64,000 nucleotides of DNA from Mesorhizobium sp. M4B.F.Ca.ET.203.01.1.1 (GTDB taxonomy: Bacteria; Pseudomonadota; Alphaproteobacteria; Rhizobiales; Rhizobiaceae), in NCBI RefSeq assembly GCF_004791025.1, contig NZ_SRUO01000025.1, positions 28,060 to 92,059 on the forward strand, read 5' to 3'. Shown in pieces: positions 42,763 to 50,948 of the stretch (positions within the stretch are counted from its first letter, which is position 1; the number at the start of each line of letters is the position of its first letter). The notes below the pieces were generated by a model. The model had not been told where the DNA came from, searched no databases, and saw only the letters and a program-made list of their open reading frames with translations. Made by a program: the position numbers and the translations under genes.

Positions 42763-44958
42763 TTAATTCTCGCTGCTGGCCACCGGCGCCACCAGCGAGG
42801 TGATGCGGCGGATGGCGACGCGGCGGTTCTCACGGTTCGGCCCTGAGGTGTCGACCTTGAGATACTCCTCGCCATAGCCCTGCGTGGTCAGGTTCTCGGG
42901 CGGGATGCCGAAGGCGTTGGTAAGCGCCTCGGCGACCGCTTCGGCGCGCCGATCCGACAGAGCGAGGTTCGCTTCCGGCGTGCCGACGGCGTCGGTGTGG
43001 CCTTCGATCAGGAAGGTCTCGGCCGGGTTCTTCTTCAGCAGCTTCTCCATGGCGTTGGCGACGCCGTCGAGCTTCTGCACCTCCTCATCGGAGATCGAGG
43101 CCGAACCGAACTCGAAGTTCAGCGTGTCAAGGTCGACGCGGCGGGCGATGTCGCGCACACGGGCCGAGCGCTTGACCTCGTCGATCGAGTAGAGGCGCTG
43201 GACCTTCTCCACCGGCGGCTGCTCGAGGAAGGTGTAGTAGTCGCCTTCATCCTCGACATCCTCCGAATCCAGGATGTAGTCCCGGCGCGGGATGTTGAGC
43301 CGCATCGGCGGCAGGTCGTCGCCGGGATCGCGCCAGTCGCCATCGTCCTCATAGTTCCGTTCGTCGACATAGCTCAGGATATATTCGCGCCCTTCCGGCG
43401 TGATGCGCGAGCGCTGGATGACGTCGCCGTAACGATTGCGGATGGTGACGATCTGAATGCCGTTGTCGCGTTCGACGATTTCGCGCCTGCGACCGCCCGA
43501 GAGGTCCTCGTAGTAGACATTCCTAGCGCCGCGGTGCATGCGTGGGGCGTCGTTGCTTTCGACGATCGTCTGGTTGTTGAACTGCAGGATGACACGATCG
43601 CCGAGTTCCCTGAGGACGTTGACGCCTTGCGGGCGCTGGCGGTCGCGGACGTTCTCATCGGGCGCTACCTCGACGCGTTTGCCCTTTTCCTCCGTCACCG
43701 GAACGATCTTCTCGGGCTTGATCTCTTGCTGGGCCGACTTGTCGTCGGTGGGCGGGGGTCCCTGGTCGACCGGAGCCGGCTTCGGTGCCTGCGCCTGCTC
43801 GCCATTCTGCTGGGCGGGCTGGTTGCTCAGCTCACCATTCGCATTCTCGCCTCCCTGTTGGCCGTTTTGGTTCTTGCCCTTGCGTTTGCGCAGGACATCC
43901 TTCTGGCTGTCGAGGATGGGGGCCGCGTTCTTGTCAGCCTGGGCTTCGCCCTCGGCCGCCGGATTTTCGCCCTGTGCCGGCTGTTCGCCAGTCACGGTCT
44001 GCCCGCCATTGGCTGGTTGTTCGGCCGTCGATGGCTGCTGTTCTCCAGTGGCCGGCTGCTCGCCCGTCACCGGCTGTTCGCCAATGGTCTTCTTGCCGCG
44101 CTTTTTCTTGTCCAGAGGCTGATCGCCCTGGGCGGGAGCCGCCTGCTGCTCTGTGGGCTGAGGAAGCGGTTCGGCCTGCGGGACAGGTTCGCCGGCGGGT
44201 GCCGCCTGTTTGGCCGGCGCCTGCTCGGCGGGCGCAGCCTCTATCTGCTGATCCTGCTTGCGCTTCTTCTTGCGCAGGTTGTCCTGGCGGTTGTTGTCGT
44301 TTGCCGGGGCGACCTGTTCGGCCGGCTGCTCGGCGGGTGCTGCCTCGATCTGCTGCTGGTCGCGCTTTTTCCTGCGCGGCTTGATCGGCTGCTCGTCATT
44401 TGCCGGAGCTGCCTGCTCGGCGGGCTGTTCGGCAGGCGCGGCCTCGATCTGCTGTTGCAGTTCGCGCTTCTTCTTGCGCGGCATGACCGGCTGCTCGTCG
44501 TTTGCCGGAGCTGCCTGCTCAGCTGGCTGCTCGGCCGGTGCCGCTTCGATCTGCTGTTGCTGGTTGCGCTTCTTCCTGCGCGGCTGCTGCTCTTCGACGG
44601 CAGGTGCTGCCTGTTCGGCCGGCGCCTGTTCCGTTTGCTGCTGTTGCTGTTCGGCCTTGCGCTTGCGCGGCTTCTGTTCCTGCTCGGGAGCGGCCTGCTC
44701 GGCCGGCGCGGATTCGGTTTGCTGCTGCTGCTCGCGCTTCTTTTTCTTGGGCTGTTCCGGTTCAGCCTGCTGGTTCTGCGCGCAGGCCTCGGCCGATTCG
44801 CCCTCGGCGCAGCTCGCTTGCGCCAGAATCAATGGCGCTGCGGCATGCTGCGCGGGGCCGAAAACGGCACCACCCTGCAGCGGGTACGCGCCCAACGGCG
44901 CGGATGCCATCAACAGGCCGATCGCCGTGCCTGCCAGAATCCGTGGTTGGCGTTTCAT
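42763..44958 (-). CDS. OmpA-family protein with long repeat-rich charged linker
   Basis: A 731-residue exported protein. Residues 1-24 form a signal peptide (MKRQPRILAGTAIGLLMASA). Residues ~55-400 are Gln/Glu/Ala/Pro/Lys-rich, with several near copies of QQQIEAAPAEQPAEQ and basic KKKKR blocks. A middle part (residues ~440-600) has no known domain. The C-terminal OmpA peptidoglycan-binding domain has FLIEGHTDAVGTPEANLALS and ends NRRVAIRR. The linker could cross the periplasm or the outer layers. It is monocistronic, with a strong terminator. An overlapping open frame on the other strand is a by-product of the repeats. Confidence 0.88.
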   Translation of the reverse strand: MKRQPRILAGTAIGLLMASAPLGAYPLQGGAVFGPAQHAAAPLILAQASCAEGESAEACAQNQQAEPEQPKKKKREQQQQTESAPAEQAAPEQEQKPRKRKAEQQQQQTEQAPAEQAAPAVEEQQPRRKKRNQQQQIEAAPAEQPAEQAAPANDEQPVMPRKKKRELQQQIEAAPAEQPAEQAAPANDEQPIKPRRKKRDQQQIEAAPAEQPAEQVAPANDNNRQDNLRKKKRKQDQQIEAAPAEQAPAKQAAPAGEPVPQAEPLPQPTEQQAAPAQGDQPLDKKKRGKKTIGEQPVTGEQPATGEQQPSTAEQPANGGQTVTGEQPAQGENPAAEGEAQADKNAAPILDSQKDVLRKRKGKNQNGQQGGENANGELSNQPAQQNGEQAQAPKPAPVDQGPPPTDDKSAQQEIKPEKIVPVTEEKGKRVEVAPDENVRDRQRPQGVNVLRELGDRVILQFNNQTIVESNDAPRMHRGARNVYYEDLSGGRRREIVERDNGIQIVTIRNRYGDVIQRSRITPEGREYILSYVDERNYEDDGDWRDPGDDLPPMRLNIPRRDYILDSEDVEDEGDYYTFLEQPPVEKVQRLYSIDEVKRSARVRDIARRVDLDTLNFEFGSASISDEEVQKLDGVANAMEKLLKKNPAETFLIEGHTDAVGTPEANLALSDRRAEAVAEALTNAFGIPPENLTTQGYGEEYLKVDTSGPNRENRRVAIRRITSLVAPVASSEN

Positions 44959-45155
44959 CTCAAATTCTCCTTATGGGGTCCCATCCCTGCCCAAACTTGC
45001 ATCATCCGGATTGGTTCCGGCGCATGGGCATTAGCGGCAACGAAGGACGATTGACCGGCGTTTTGAAGGCAACTTCGTGTTTTTCATATGATGCATGTCT
45101 CATTTATGCCACTGCCGCGCTTGACCTCGGCGCCGGCCGGGGCCACATCCGCGCA

Positions 45156-45602
45156 ATGGGTGCGCCATTCTGGAAAACCAAGACGCTCGAGGCGATGACG
45201 CCGGCCGAGTGGGAATCGCTTTGCGACGGCTGCGGCAAATGCTGTCTGTCGAAGCTGGAGGACGAGGATACCGGCGAAATCTACTGGACGAGCGTCGGTT
45301 GCCGGCTGTTCGACGCCGAAAGCTGCCGCTGTGCCGACTATGCCAACAGGCTGGCGCGGGTTCCGGACTGTGTCGGGCTGACGCCGCAGAATGTGCGCAC
45401 CATCCGCTGGCTGCCCAGGACCTGCGCCTATAGGTTGATCGCGGAGGGGCATGACCTCTACTGGTGGCACAGGCTGGTTTCGGGAAGCGCCGAAACCGTG
45501 CACGAGGCCGGCATCTCGATCCGCGGACGGGTCAAGGCCAGCGAGACCGACCTTGCCGGGCCGGACGACTATTTCGACTATATGCTCGACGACGAACCCT
45601 GA
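45156..45602 (+). CDS. YcgN-family (UPF0260) cysteine-cluster protein
   Basis: A 148-residue protein with the YkgJ/YcgN Cys cluster: CDGCGKCCLSKLEDEDTGEI, SVGCRLFDAESCRCADYANR and PDCVGL, which together can bind zinc or an iron-sulphur cluster. Then follow LPRTCAYRLIAEG and YWWHRLVSGS. The function is unknown. The start at 45156 gives the usual N-terminus (MGAPFWKTKTLEAMTPAEWE). Short direct repeats begin at its last codons. Confidence 0.88.
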   Translation: MGAPFWKTKTLEAMTPAEWESLCDGCGKCCLSKLEDEDTGEIYWTSVGCRLFDAESCRCADYANRLARVPDCVGLTPQNVRTIRWLPRTCAYRLIAEGHDLYWWHRLVSGSAETVHEAGISIRGRVKASETDLAGPDDYFDYMLDDEP

Positions 45603-45667
45603 CGGGTTCGCTGACGAACCCTGATGGTTCGCATCTTGATGACGAACCCGGATGGTTTGCATCTTGA
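45592..45667. repeat. 28-base direct repeats at the 3' end of the YcgN gene
   Basis: A 28-base unit that starts TGACGAACCC and ends GCATCTTGA occurs at 45612-45639 and 45640-45667 with two differences. A partial unit precedes it inside the last codons and stop of the YcgN gene (from about 45592). It looks like local duplication of the gene end. Confidence 0.7.
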
Positions 45668-45900
45668 CCGGCCTTGAACCGATTTTCGCCGCAAACCGGT
45701 AGGAAATACCACGCGCCGGAGCGGCCTCGGCCGGAACCGGCGGGGCCGTGGGGCGTTTGGGGTCCGGCCGCCCGCAACCGATGACTTGCCAGATGAACCG
45801 AAGATGAATGGACGGTTCGCAGACAGTTCAGACAGGCAGGCGCATTCTCGCACCATCGGTTCACCAGACGGGCGAGAGCCCTCAACAAGGAGAGAAGACA

Positions 45901-46254
45901 ATGCTCAACACCATCAAGACGGCAGCCCTTTCGGCGCTTGTCGGCCTCGGCGCGCTTACCGCCATCCCCGCCGCCCATGCTGACAGCCTCTACCTCGGCT
46001 TCGGCAACAACCAGGATCCGCGCTTCGGCGTCTATAGCGGTGACGACGACGATGGCTATCGCCGTGATCGCGAGTGGCGCCGCCGCGGCTGTTCGCCGGA
46101 CCGCGCGCTGGACAAGGCCGAGCGCATGGGCCTGCACCGCGTCCGCATCGTCGACATCGACCGCCGCACGGTCAAGGTCGCTGGCCGCCAGTACGGCGAT
46201 CGCGTGGTGGTGGTATTCGCCAATGTGCGCGGCTGCCCGATCATCTATCGCTGA
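45901..46254 (+). CDS. Small exported hypothetical protein
   Basis: A 117-residue protein with a signal peptide (MLNTIKTAALSALVGLGALT, cut after AHA). The mature part has an acidic-basic stretch (GDDDDGYRRDREWRRR) and a C-terminal fold RVRIVDIDRRTVKVAGRQYG, which resembles short rhizobial secreted proteins with a PepSY-like look. Two Cys residues could form a disulphide. The start at 45901 follows AAGGAGAGAAGAC. A terminator lies about 75 bases behind. No function can be given. Confidence 0.72.
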   Translation: MLNTIKTAALSALVGLGALTAIPAAHADSLYLGFGNNQDPRFGVYSGDDDDGYRRDREWRRRGCSPDRALDKAERMGLHRVRIVDIDRRTVKVAGRQYGDRVVVVFANVRGCPIIYR

Positions 46255-46330
46255 GGAACACAAGCCGGCCCCGGCTTGAACGCCTAGCAGAGCCCCTTTC
46301 CGCCAGGGCGGAAGGGTGCGGCTCAAGAAG

Positions 46331-46361
46331 AACCCCGGAGGACTGGTCCTCCGGGGTTTTT
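46331..46361 (+). terminator. Intrinsic terminator
   Basis: CCCCGGAGGA and TCCTCCGGGG pair and are followed by TTTTT, between the small exported protein gene and the convergent SIMPL gene. Confidence 0.88.
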
Positions 46362-46437
46362 CATGCGCGGCAGGCGCCGGTCGCAACCGGCCGGATCCTG
46401 CGTCCGGCCCCGCCGGCGCAGGCCGGCCGGACCACGC

Positions 46438-47157
46438 TCACTTCAGTTCGAAGGTGACGGTGACCTGCACGGCGTAAGAATTCTCGCCCGCCTGCACCGG
46501 GACCGACGCGCCCGCGGCATCGAAGGCCTTGGCGTTGATCGGCATCGGCGGCGGCGCGATGTTCTGGTCGGTGATCTCCAGGACCCGCCCCAGGTTGACC
46601 CTGGCGGCGTCGGCAAGCGTCTTGGCTTTGGCCATGGCATCGGCGACCGCCTTCTTGCGAGCCTCGGTGACGGCGGCGGACGGGTCTTCGTTGGAGAAGG
46701 TGATGCCACCGCCCTGGTTGACACCGAGCGACACCGCCTTGTCGAGGATGTCGCCGGTCTTGTCGATGTCACGGATGCGCACCGAAAGCGTGTTGGTCAC
46801 CTGGTAGGCGACCAGTTCGGCCTCCTGGCTGCCGTCCGGCTTGTTGGTGTAGTTGTAGCGCGGATTGATCTGGATGCCCGCCGTCTGCAGGTCGCGGTCC
46901 TTGATGCCGGACGACTTCATCGCCGCGATTACCGCCGCCATGGCGTCGTTGTTGGCGTCGAGCGCGGCGCGCGCGGTCTTGGCCTCGCGCATGACGCTGA
47001 GCGTCAACAGCGCGAGATCGGGGGCGACGGTCGCCTGGCCTTCGCCCGACACGACGATGCGGGGCGTGGCTTGCGAATCGGCGGCGCCAGCCACCGCCGG
47101 GAAGGCGATGGCGGCAGCAAGCGCCAGCGGCATGAGGGGCAAAAGATGTCTGGTCAT
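46438..47157 (-). CDS. SIMPL-domain (DUF541) periplasmic protein
   Basis: A 239-residue exported protein. The signal peptide is MTRHLLPLMPLALAAAIAFP, cut after AGA. The SIMPL domain follows: RIVVSGEGQATVAPDLALLT at the start, a central YQVTNTLSVRIRDID strand and VGVNQ-like loop (SLGVNQGGGITFS). The family is named from mouse SIMPL; bacterial members such as BP26/Omp28 of Brucella are periplasmic oligomers, and YggE is linked to oxidative stress. It is a single gene upstream of tRNA-Ile on the other strand. Confidence 0.88.
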   Translation of the reverse strand: MTRHLLPLMPLALAAAIAFPAVAGAADSQATPRIVVSGEGQATVAPDLALLTLSVMREAKTARAALDANNDAMAAVIAAMKSSGIKDRDLQTAGIQINPRYNYTNKPDGSQEAELVAYQVTNTLSVRIRDIDKTGDILDKAVSLGVNQGGGITFSNEDPSAAVTEARKKAVADAMAKAKTLADAARVNLGRVLEITDQNIAPPPMPINAKAFDAAGASVPVQAGENSYAVQVTVTFELK

Positions 47158-47290
47158 GAAAATCTCCTCGGTCTGCGAACCAGTCGCATCTGGCAACTAG
47201 AGCGCGAATATGGGCTGATTTGGGCGATCGCTGCCAGCCCGCCCGGAAAGCCTTGTGCCGATGAGGGAAAAACACTAAGCCAGCCGCGTG

Positions 47291-47366
47291 GGGCCTGTAG
47301 CTCAATGGTTAGAGCCGGCGGCTCATAACCGCTTGGTTGGGGGTTCGAGTCCCTCCGGGCCCACCA
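47291..47366 (+). tRNA. tRNA-Ile (CAU, isoleucine-2 type)
   Basis: A 76-base cloverleaf with encoded CCA. The acceptor stem pairs GGGCCTG with CGGGCCC, the anticodon loop is CTCATAA (anticodon CAT) and the T loop is GGTTCGAGTCC. The body (AGAGCCGGCGGCTCATAACC, then GCTTGGTT) resembles Escherichia coli tRNA-Ile2, which reads AUA after lysidine modification, more than initiator or elongator tRNA-Met. An integrase gene ends 107 bases downstream, so its 3' end is a likely attachment site. Confidence 0.85.
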
Positions 47367-47472
47367 TAACCATTGATTTCATTGGCAAAAAGTGGCCTCG
47401 GCCCAAAACGTTTTGGGCCAATTATGGGCCCAAGGCAAAGACCGTGGTCCCGGTTTGTTCCGACTCGTTTGA

Positions 47473-48660
47473 TTATTTGACAATGCGGAGGTTTGCCCGC
47501 CGCTTCATGGCGTCGCGCTTGGCCTCGCGCTCGTTGATGGCACGAGCAATATCAACTGCGATGCGCTTCTTGTTGGCCTCACGCACATATTCATCTGTTA
47601 CCGTCATTGAGGAATGGCCCATCGCCTCCATGATGGCCCTCGCTTGGATGTTGCATTCAGCGAGGTAGGTGCCGAAGGTGCGGCGCAGGCCATGGAGCGT
47701 GTAACCGGCAGGAATTCCCGCCTGCCGCGTCCAGTGCTGCATCATACCCGTCAGGCTCTTTTCCGAAAATGACCTGCCGTAGGCGTTCTTCAAGACAGTG
47801 CCGCCCATCGAGCGCTCGAGCGGGTCCAAGGCCGCTGCTAGCTTGTCGACGACTGGAATGAACATCTCCCGCCCGCCATGGCGGTTGCGGTTCTTCTTCT
47901 GGCGGAAATCAAAGGCCTCGATCAGCACCAGCGAGCCATCGAACAGTTCGATCTCTTCGGTTAAAAGATCATCCCACGCAAGAGCAGCGATATCGCCGCG
48001 CCGATTTCCAAGCCAGAAGCCGAGTGCATAGCAGGTGCGTGCGGCTGTACCGATAGGGTGTCGCTCCTCGAACTTCTCGCGGATTGCAATTGGCCAAGCG
48101 GGATTCCGGGTCGACTTGGGCACACGGACACGGATCGATAGCGAGGGATCCTCCTGCGGCTTGATCCATTTTTCGACGTCAGTCGCGACCCATACAAGCT
48201 TCTTGATAGCGACCAGCATGTGTTTGGCGACTGTGCGGTTTGTCCTGAAGATGCTTTCAATGATGGCGCGAAGCCGATCCGCGTCGAGATGTTCCACCGG
48301 AGTATCGCGCCACATCAGTGGGTACTTTGGATCGACCCTCAGATTGAGAAAACGCTCGATCAGTCGTGCATTCTTCTGCTGCGTCGCTTCATCAAAATCG
48401 AGCCACTCCATTGTCGTTTCAAGCCGGCGCGCGGCATGGCCAAAAGTTTTTGGCAGTGCCCGACCGGGCAAATCGATGATACCCACATTGTGTTGGCCCT
48501 GCGTGGCCTTCTCGTAAGCCGCCTCGAACTCGGCATCGCCAGGTTTGCCGGGAAGGCTGATTTCAGGCATGCCTTTTGCACGGTAGCGATAAGTTAGCTT
48601 GCCATTCTTGAGACGCGAAGAGACCCCAGGATAGCGCGCATCCTTGAAGGGCCTAGCCAT
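47473..48660 (-). CDS. Tyrosine-type phage/island integrase
   Basis: A 395-residue tyrosine recombinase beside tRNA-Ile. The catalytic residues are visible: Arg in LGNRRGDIAALAW, the HxxR box LHGLRRTFGTYLAE, the GHSS box (MGHSSMTVTDEY) and the Tyr in DEYV. The gene points to the tRNA 3' end, as expected for integration there. The start at 48660 (MARPFKDARYPGV) overlaps the stop of the upstream HTH gene by 8 bases, which implies coupling. I found no second copy of the tRNA end in the window, so the right boundary of this element is unknown. Confidence 0.9.
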   Translation of the reverse strand: MARPFKDARYPGVSSRLKNGKLTYRYRAKGMPEISLPGKPGDAEFEAAYEKATQGQHNVGIIDLPGRALPKTFGHAARRLETTMEWLDFDEATQQKNARLIERFLNLRVDPKYPLMWRDTPVEHLDADRLRAIIESIFRTNRTVAKHMLVAIKKLVWVATDVEKWIKPQEDPSLSIRVRVPKSTRNPAWPIAIREKFEERHPIGTAARTCYALGFWLGNRRGDIAALAWDDLLTEEIELFDGSLVLIEAFDFRQKKNRNRHGGREMFIPVVDKLAAALDPLERSMGGTVLKNAYGRSFSEKSLTGMMQHWTRQAGIPAGYTLHGLRRTFGTYLAECNIQARAIMEAMGHSSMTVTDEYVREANKKRIAVDIARAINEREAKRDAMKRRANLRIVK

Positions 48661-48910
48661 CAACGTTCCTTCCAGACTTCTGCCGCCGGTGATCAACTCG
48701 CGGGGAGTTCTCCAGCATCGCTTGTAGCGAAAGGGTTTTGCTTTCGATGGCAACGCGCAGGAGCACCGGGTAGGGGAACCCTCTGCCTTGCTCTATGCCT
48801 TCAAAGGTGCGCTTCGGTATTCCCAGCGCCTTGGCCGCGGCTTCGGCAGTGAACCCCCCCTTGGCCCGCCAAGCTTTCACGTCTTGCGCAAGTTTCTCAT
48901 TCTCGTTCAT
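48653..48910 (-). CDS. Small HTH (XRE-like) protein upstream of the integrase
   Basis: An 85-residue protein with a helix-turn-helix: KLAQDVKAWRAKGGFTAEAA, then AKALGIPKRTFEGIEQGRGF. It looks like a phage-type Cro/CI-like regulator. It overlaps the integrase start by 8 bases and so is in the same transcript. It probably controls excision and integration through the dyads at 48948-48967, immediately before it. The start at 48910 (ATG) is preferred over an upstream TTG. Confidence 0.75.
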   Translation of the reverse strand: MNENEKLAQDVKAWRAKGGFTAEAAAKALGIPKRTFEGIEQGRGFPYPVLLRVAIESKTLSLQAMLENSPRVDHRRQKSGRNVDG

Positions 48911-48947
48911 GTCAAGCCTTTCGCACAATGATCATACTACGCCTGCG

Positions 48948-48967
48948 GCGTATACGCAATGAGCGTA
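48948..48967. promoter_or_regulatory. Overlapping dyads upstream of the HTH-integrase operon
   Basis: GCGTATACGC (48948-48957) and TACGC-AATGA-GCGTA (48953-48967) overlap by five bases between the excisionase-like and HTH genes. This is a candidate operator for one of these two DNA-binding proteins. Confidence 0.5.
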
Positions 48968-48968
48968 T

Positions 48969-49223
48969 TTATTTTCTTCTTTCTCTGTCCCGTTTGCTTC
49001 TTTCCAGCAGTTCTTGAAGACCGCTATCTTTATCCGGCAACGAGGTGAAAGCTATGTCGAGGGCTACACGATCCCAGACAGCGCGGCTGTTGATGCGCTT
49101 AGGCTTCGGCATGCGCCCATCGGCAACCATTTCGTCGAAAAGCGTCGATCCGACACCGATATAACGAGCTGCTTCCTCACGAGAGAGGCCTCGCGGCGGA
49201 TACGAGAATGCGTCACTCTTCAT
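48969..49223 (-). CDS. AlpA/excisionase-like DNA-binding protein
   Basis: An 84-residue protein with a MerR/AlpA-like winged helix: GLSREEAARYIGVGSTLFDE, then MVADGRMPKPKRINSRAVWD. AlpA and Xis proteins of this type help excise islands and activate the integrase. It lies upstream of, and in line with, the HTH and integrase genes, a standard island recombination module. The start at 49223 (MKSDAFSYPPRG) is the best Met; the frame extends to 49319 without a ribosome site. Confidence 0.78.
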   Translation of the reverse strand: MKSDAFSYPPRGLSREEAARYIGVGSTLFDEMVADGRMPKPKRINSRAVWDRVALDIAFTSLPDKDSGLQELLERSKRDRERRK

Positions 49224-49525
49224 GGACGCTGGCCCGTCCCTGATACTCCGGGGCGTGTTGGTGTCGACGCACAAAGCCGCATCCTGGTTGCCAATTCGAA
49301 GCGACGAGATCGTGCTCACTTAAATAAGAGGAGCCCCGTTGAGCGGAAGCGGCCTGACTAGGTCCGTTCGGCGCAAACTGGCAGCAACGTGTGAACCGGA
49401 TGGATCACGGCAGGAGAGCGTTTCTAAGCGGACTCGTGGGGCAAGTCGGTGGACGGCTACGTCGCATTGTGCACGACCGGGGCTAACCACCTGCGACTGC
49501 CCGCTGGCCCCCTTGCGCAGCCTCC
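49224..49525. other. Stretch without a recognisable gene
   Basis: About 300 bases between the excisionase-like gene and the IS91-type remnant. The open frames here have no recognisable sequence. The right part may be decayed DNA of the same inserted module. Confidence 0.4.
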
Positions 49526-50005
49526 CTCAGCGTCGAACTCGGAGCCGTTATCCCGAGGGCCGTCGTTCTCGATGCACAGATCGGCCCGCTACGCCAACGG
49601 TTGATTGACATGACATGCGCCGGTTCAGCCAGGAGACGCAGCGCAACTACGTCCGCGATGTCGGGCGGTTCGCAAGCTTCCTTGGCCGATCGCCGGACAC
49701 GGCGACAGCGGATGACTTGCGCCGGTTCCAGGTCGGGCAGCAGGGTGACGGCGTTCCCGTGCCGACCATGAACAGCATTGTGTCGGCGCTGCGCTTCTTC
49801 ACCCACACGCTCGACCGCCCGGACCTGGCGCGCAGGCTGGTCCGCCTGTCGCATCCGCGCAAGCTGCCCGTGGTCCTGAGCCGCGACGAGGTTGCCCGTC
49901 TCCTCAACGCCACCACCTGCCTCAAGCACCAGGCCGCGCTCTCGTCGCCTATTGCGCGGGCTTGCGCGTCGCGGAGGTGTCGACGCTGAAGGTCGCCGAT
50001 GTTAG
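49526..50005 (+). pseudogene. Tyrosine recombinase of the IS91-associated type, broken
   Basis: Recognisable in three frames: LSVELGAVIPRAVVLDAQIG (from 49526), then after a shift near 49610 MRRFSQETQRNYVRDVGRFA through RLVRLSHPRKLPVVLSRDEV, then after a shift near 49945 VAYCAGLRVAEVSTLKVADV. This is the N-terminal and early catalytic part of the XerD-like recombinase that accompanies IS91/IS801-type transposases. The HxxR and Tyr region is gone, so it cannot work. The end joins directly to a transposase fragment. Confidence 0.75.
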
Positions 50006-50062
50006 CGCTGGGTCGTCTACGCCGAGGCGCCCTTCGCCGGGCCGGAAGCGGTGCTCGCCTAC
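50006..50062 (+). pseudogene. Fragment of an IS91-family (Y2) transposase
   Basis: Nineteen codons read RWVVYAEAPFAGPEAVLAY, the conserved segment just before the catalytic region of IS91/IS801 transposases (usual continuation LSRYTHRVAI). The sequence leaves the family right after this. Together with the recombinase remnant before it, this marks a deletion derivative of one element. Confidence 0.7.
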
Positions 50063-50098
50063 GCAACCCCTGTAGCGCGCCTCCCCTGGCCTGCTACG

Positions 50099-50849
50099 TC
50101 ATGCGGCCAATCTCTCCCTCAGCCTGATGACGCTTTGTGCTGTCCAGCGCCCGCCGCCAGGTGACCTAAAGCCCCTTTGGTTGAGGGCGCCGGCAACCCC
50201 CCGCGCCGACAATGCGCCTGCCGGATCAACGTCGCGAAGCACGTCACGGAACTCCTCAGCCCGGTCCTGAGCGCCCCGCTTCACAGTCGGCACCGCAGGC
50301 AGTCTGACTCCGTTAGGTTGCCGAGGCGCAAGGGCCGCGTGGTGCCGTCCTCAAGCCGCCTCACAGGCTCTTGGCCAAGCACTACCAGTGCCGCCGCCTC
50401 TCGTGCCAGCGCATCCCGCTTCACCGCCACCGCAGCCTTGGTGCGGCTCTGGATCATCTTGCGCTGGTGCTCCGCCACCAACGCCAAGACCCCGAAAGTG
50501 AGATCGCAGGCATCCGGCATATCGGCAGCCACGAAACTCGCCCCGCTGTCTCTCAGGGTGAGCAGGAAGGCAGCGTTTCGGCTCAGCCTGTCGAGCTTAG
50601 CGATGATGAGCGTGGCCTGCGCATGCTTGGCGTGCCTGAGGGCGGCTTGAAGCTGAGGGCGGTCGTTGGCCTTGCCGCTCTCAACCTCAACGTATTCTTT
50701 CATAGGCTCGGCATTGCTGCCTGCCCGGTTGCGTATGTGAGCCGACACGGCTTCGCGCCGGGCTTCAAGGCCAAGCCCTGATGCCCTTGTCGGGCCGTTG
50801 AGACGCGCAGATAGGAAACGAAGAGAGGGGCGGTGACGGTGTTGGACAT
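50099..50849 (-). pseudogene. Serine recombinase (resolvase type), two frameshifts
   Basis: The start is ATG 50849: FVSYLRVSTARQG, with the catalytic Ser in VST. One missing base in the GGG run near 50785 shifts the frame to ASGLGLEARREAVSAH, which runs through ATLIIAKLDRLSRNAAFLL and GVLALVAEHQRKMIQSRTKA. A second shift near 50300 leads into the C-terminal DNA-binding domain (SARGVAGALNQRGFRSPGGG, then RWTAQSV). The intact parent would be ~245 residues. It is either decayed or affected by sequence errors. Confidence 0.78.
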
Positions 50850-50948
50850 GGGTCAGCTCCGAGGCTATTCCCAAACAGATTTGTGAAGGCCTCCTTGCGA
50901 AAGCTCATCGCCGGGAGAACTGGCACAATTTCTATTTAAGAAGGACCG

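Noticed and set aside
44285..44680. Short periodic repeats as a possible CRISPR array
   Set aside because: They are in-frame coding repeats of the OmpA linker, without regular spacers.
42997..45054. Long plus-strand open frame opposite the OmpA gene (685 codons)
   Set aside because: It is Leu/Arg/Cys-rich without domains or a signal, and it is the exact antisense of a gene with a signal peptide, repeats and an OmpA domain. The length comes from GC-rich repeats with few stops.
47291..47366. tRNA with CAT anticodon as tRNA-Met
   Set aside because: The body resembles Escherichia coli tRNA-Ile2 (ACTCATAATCGCTTGG-like arm) more than Met tRNAs. Still, only a covariance model would settle it.
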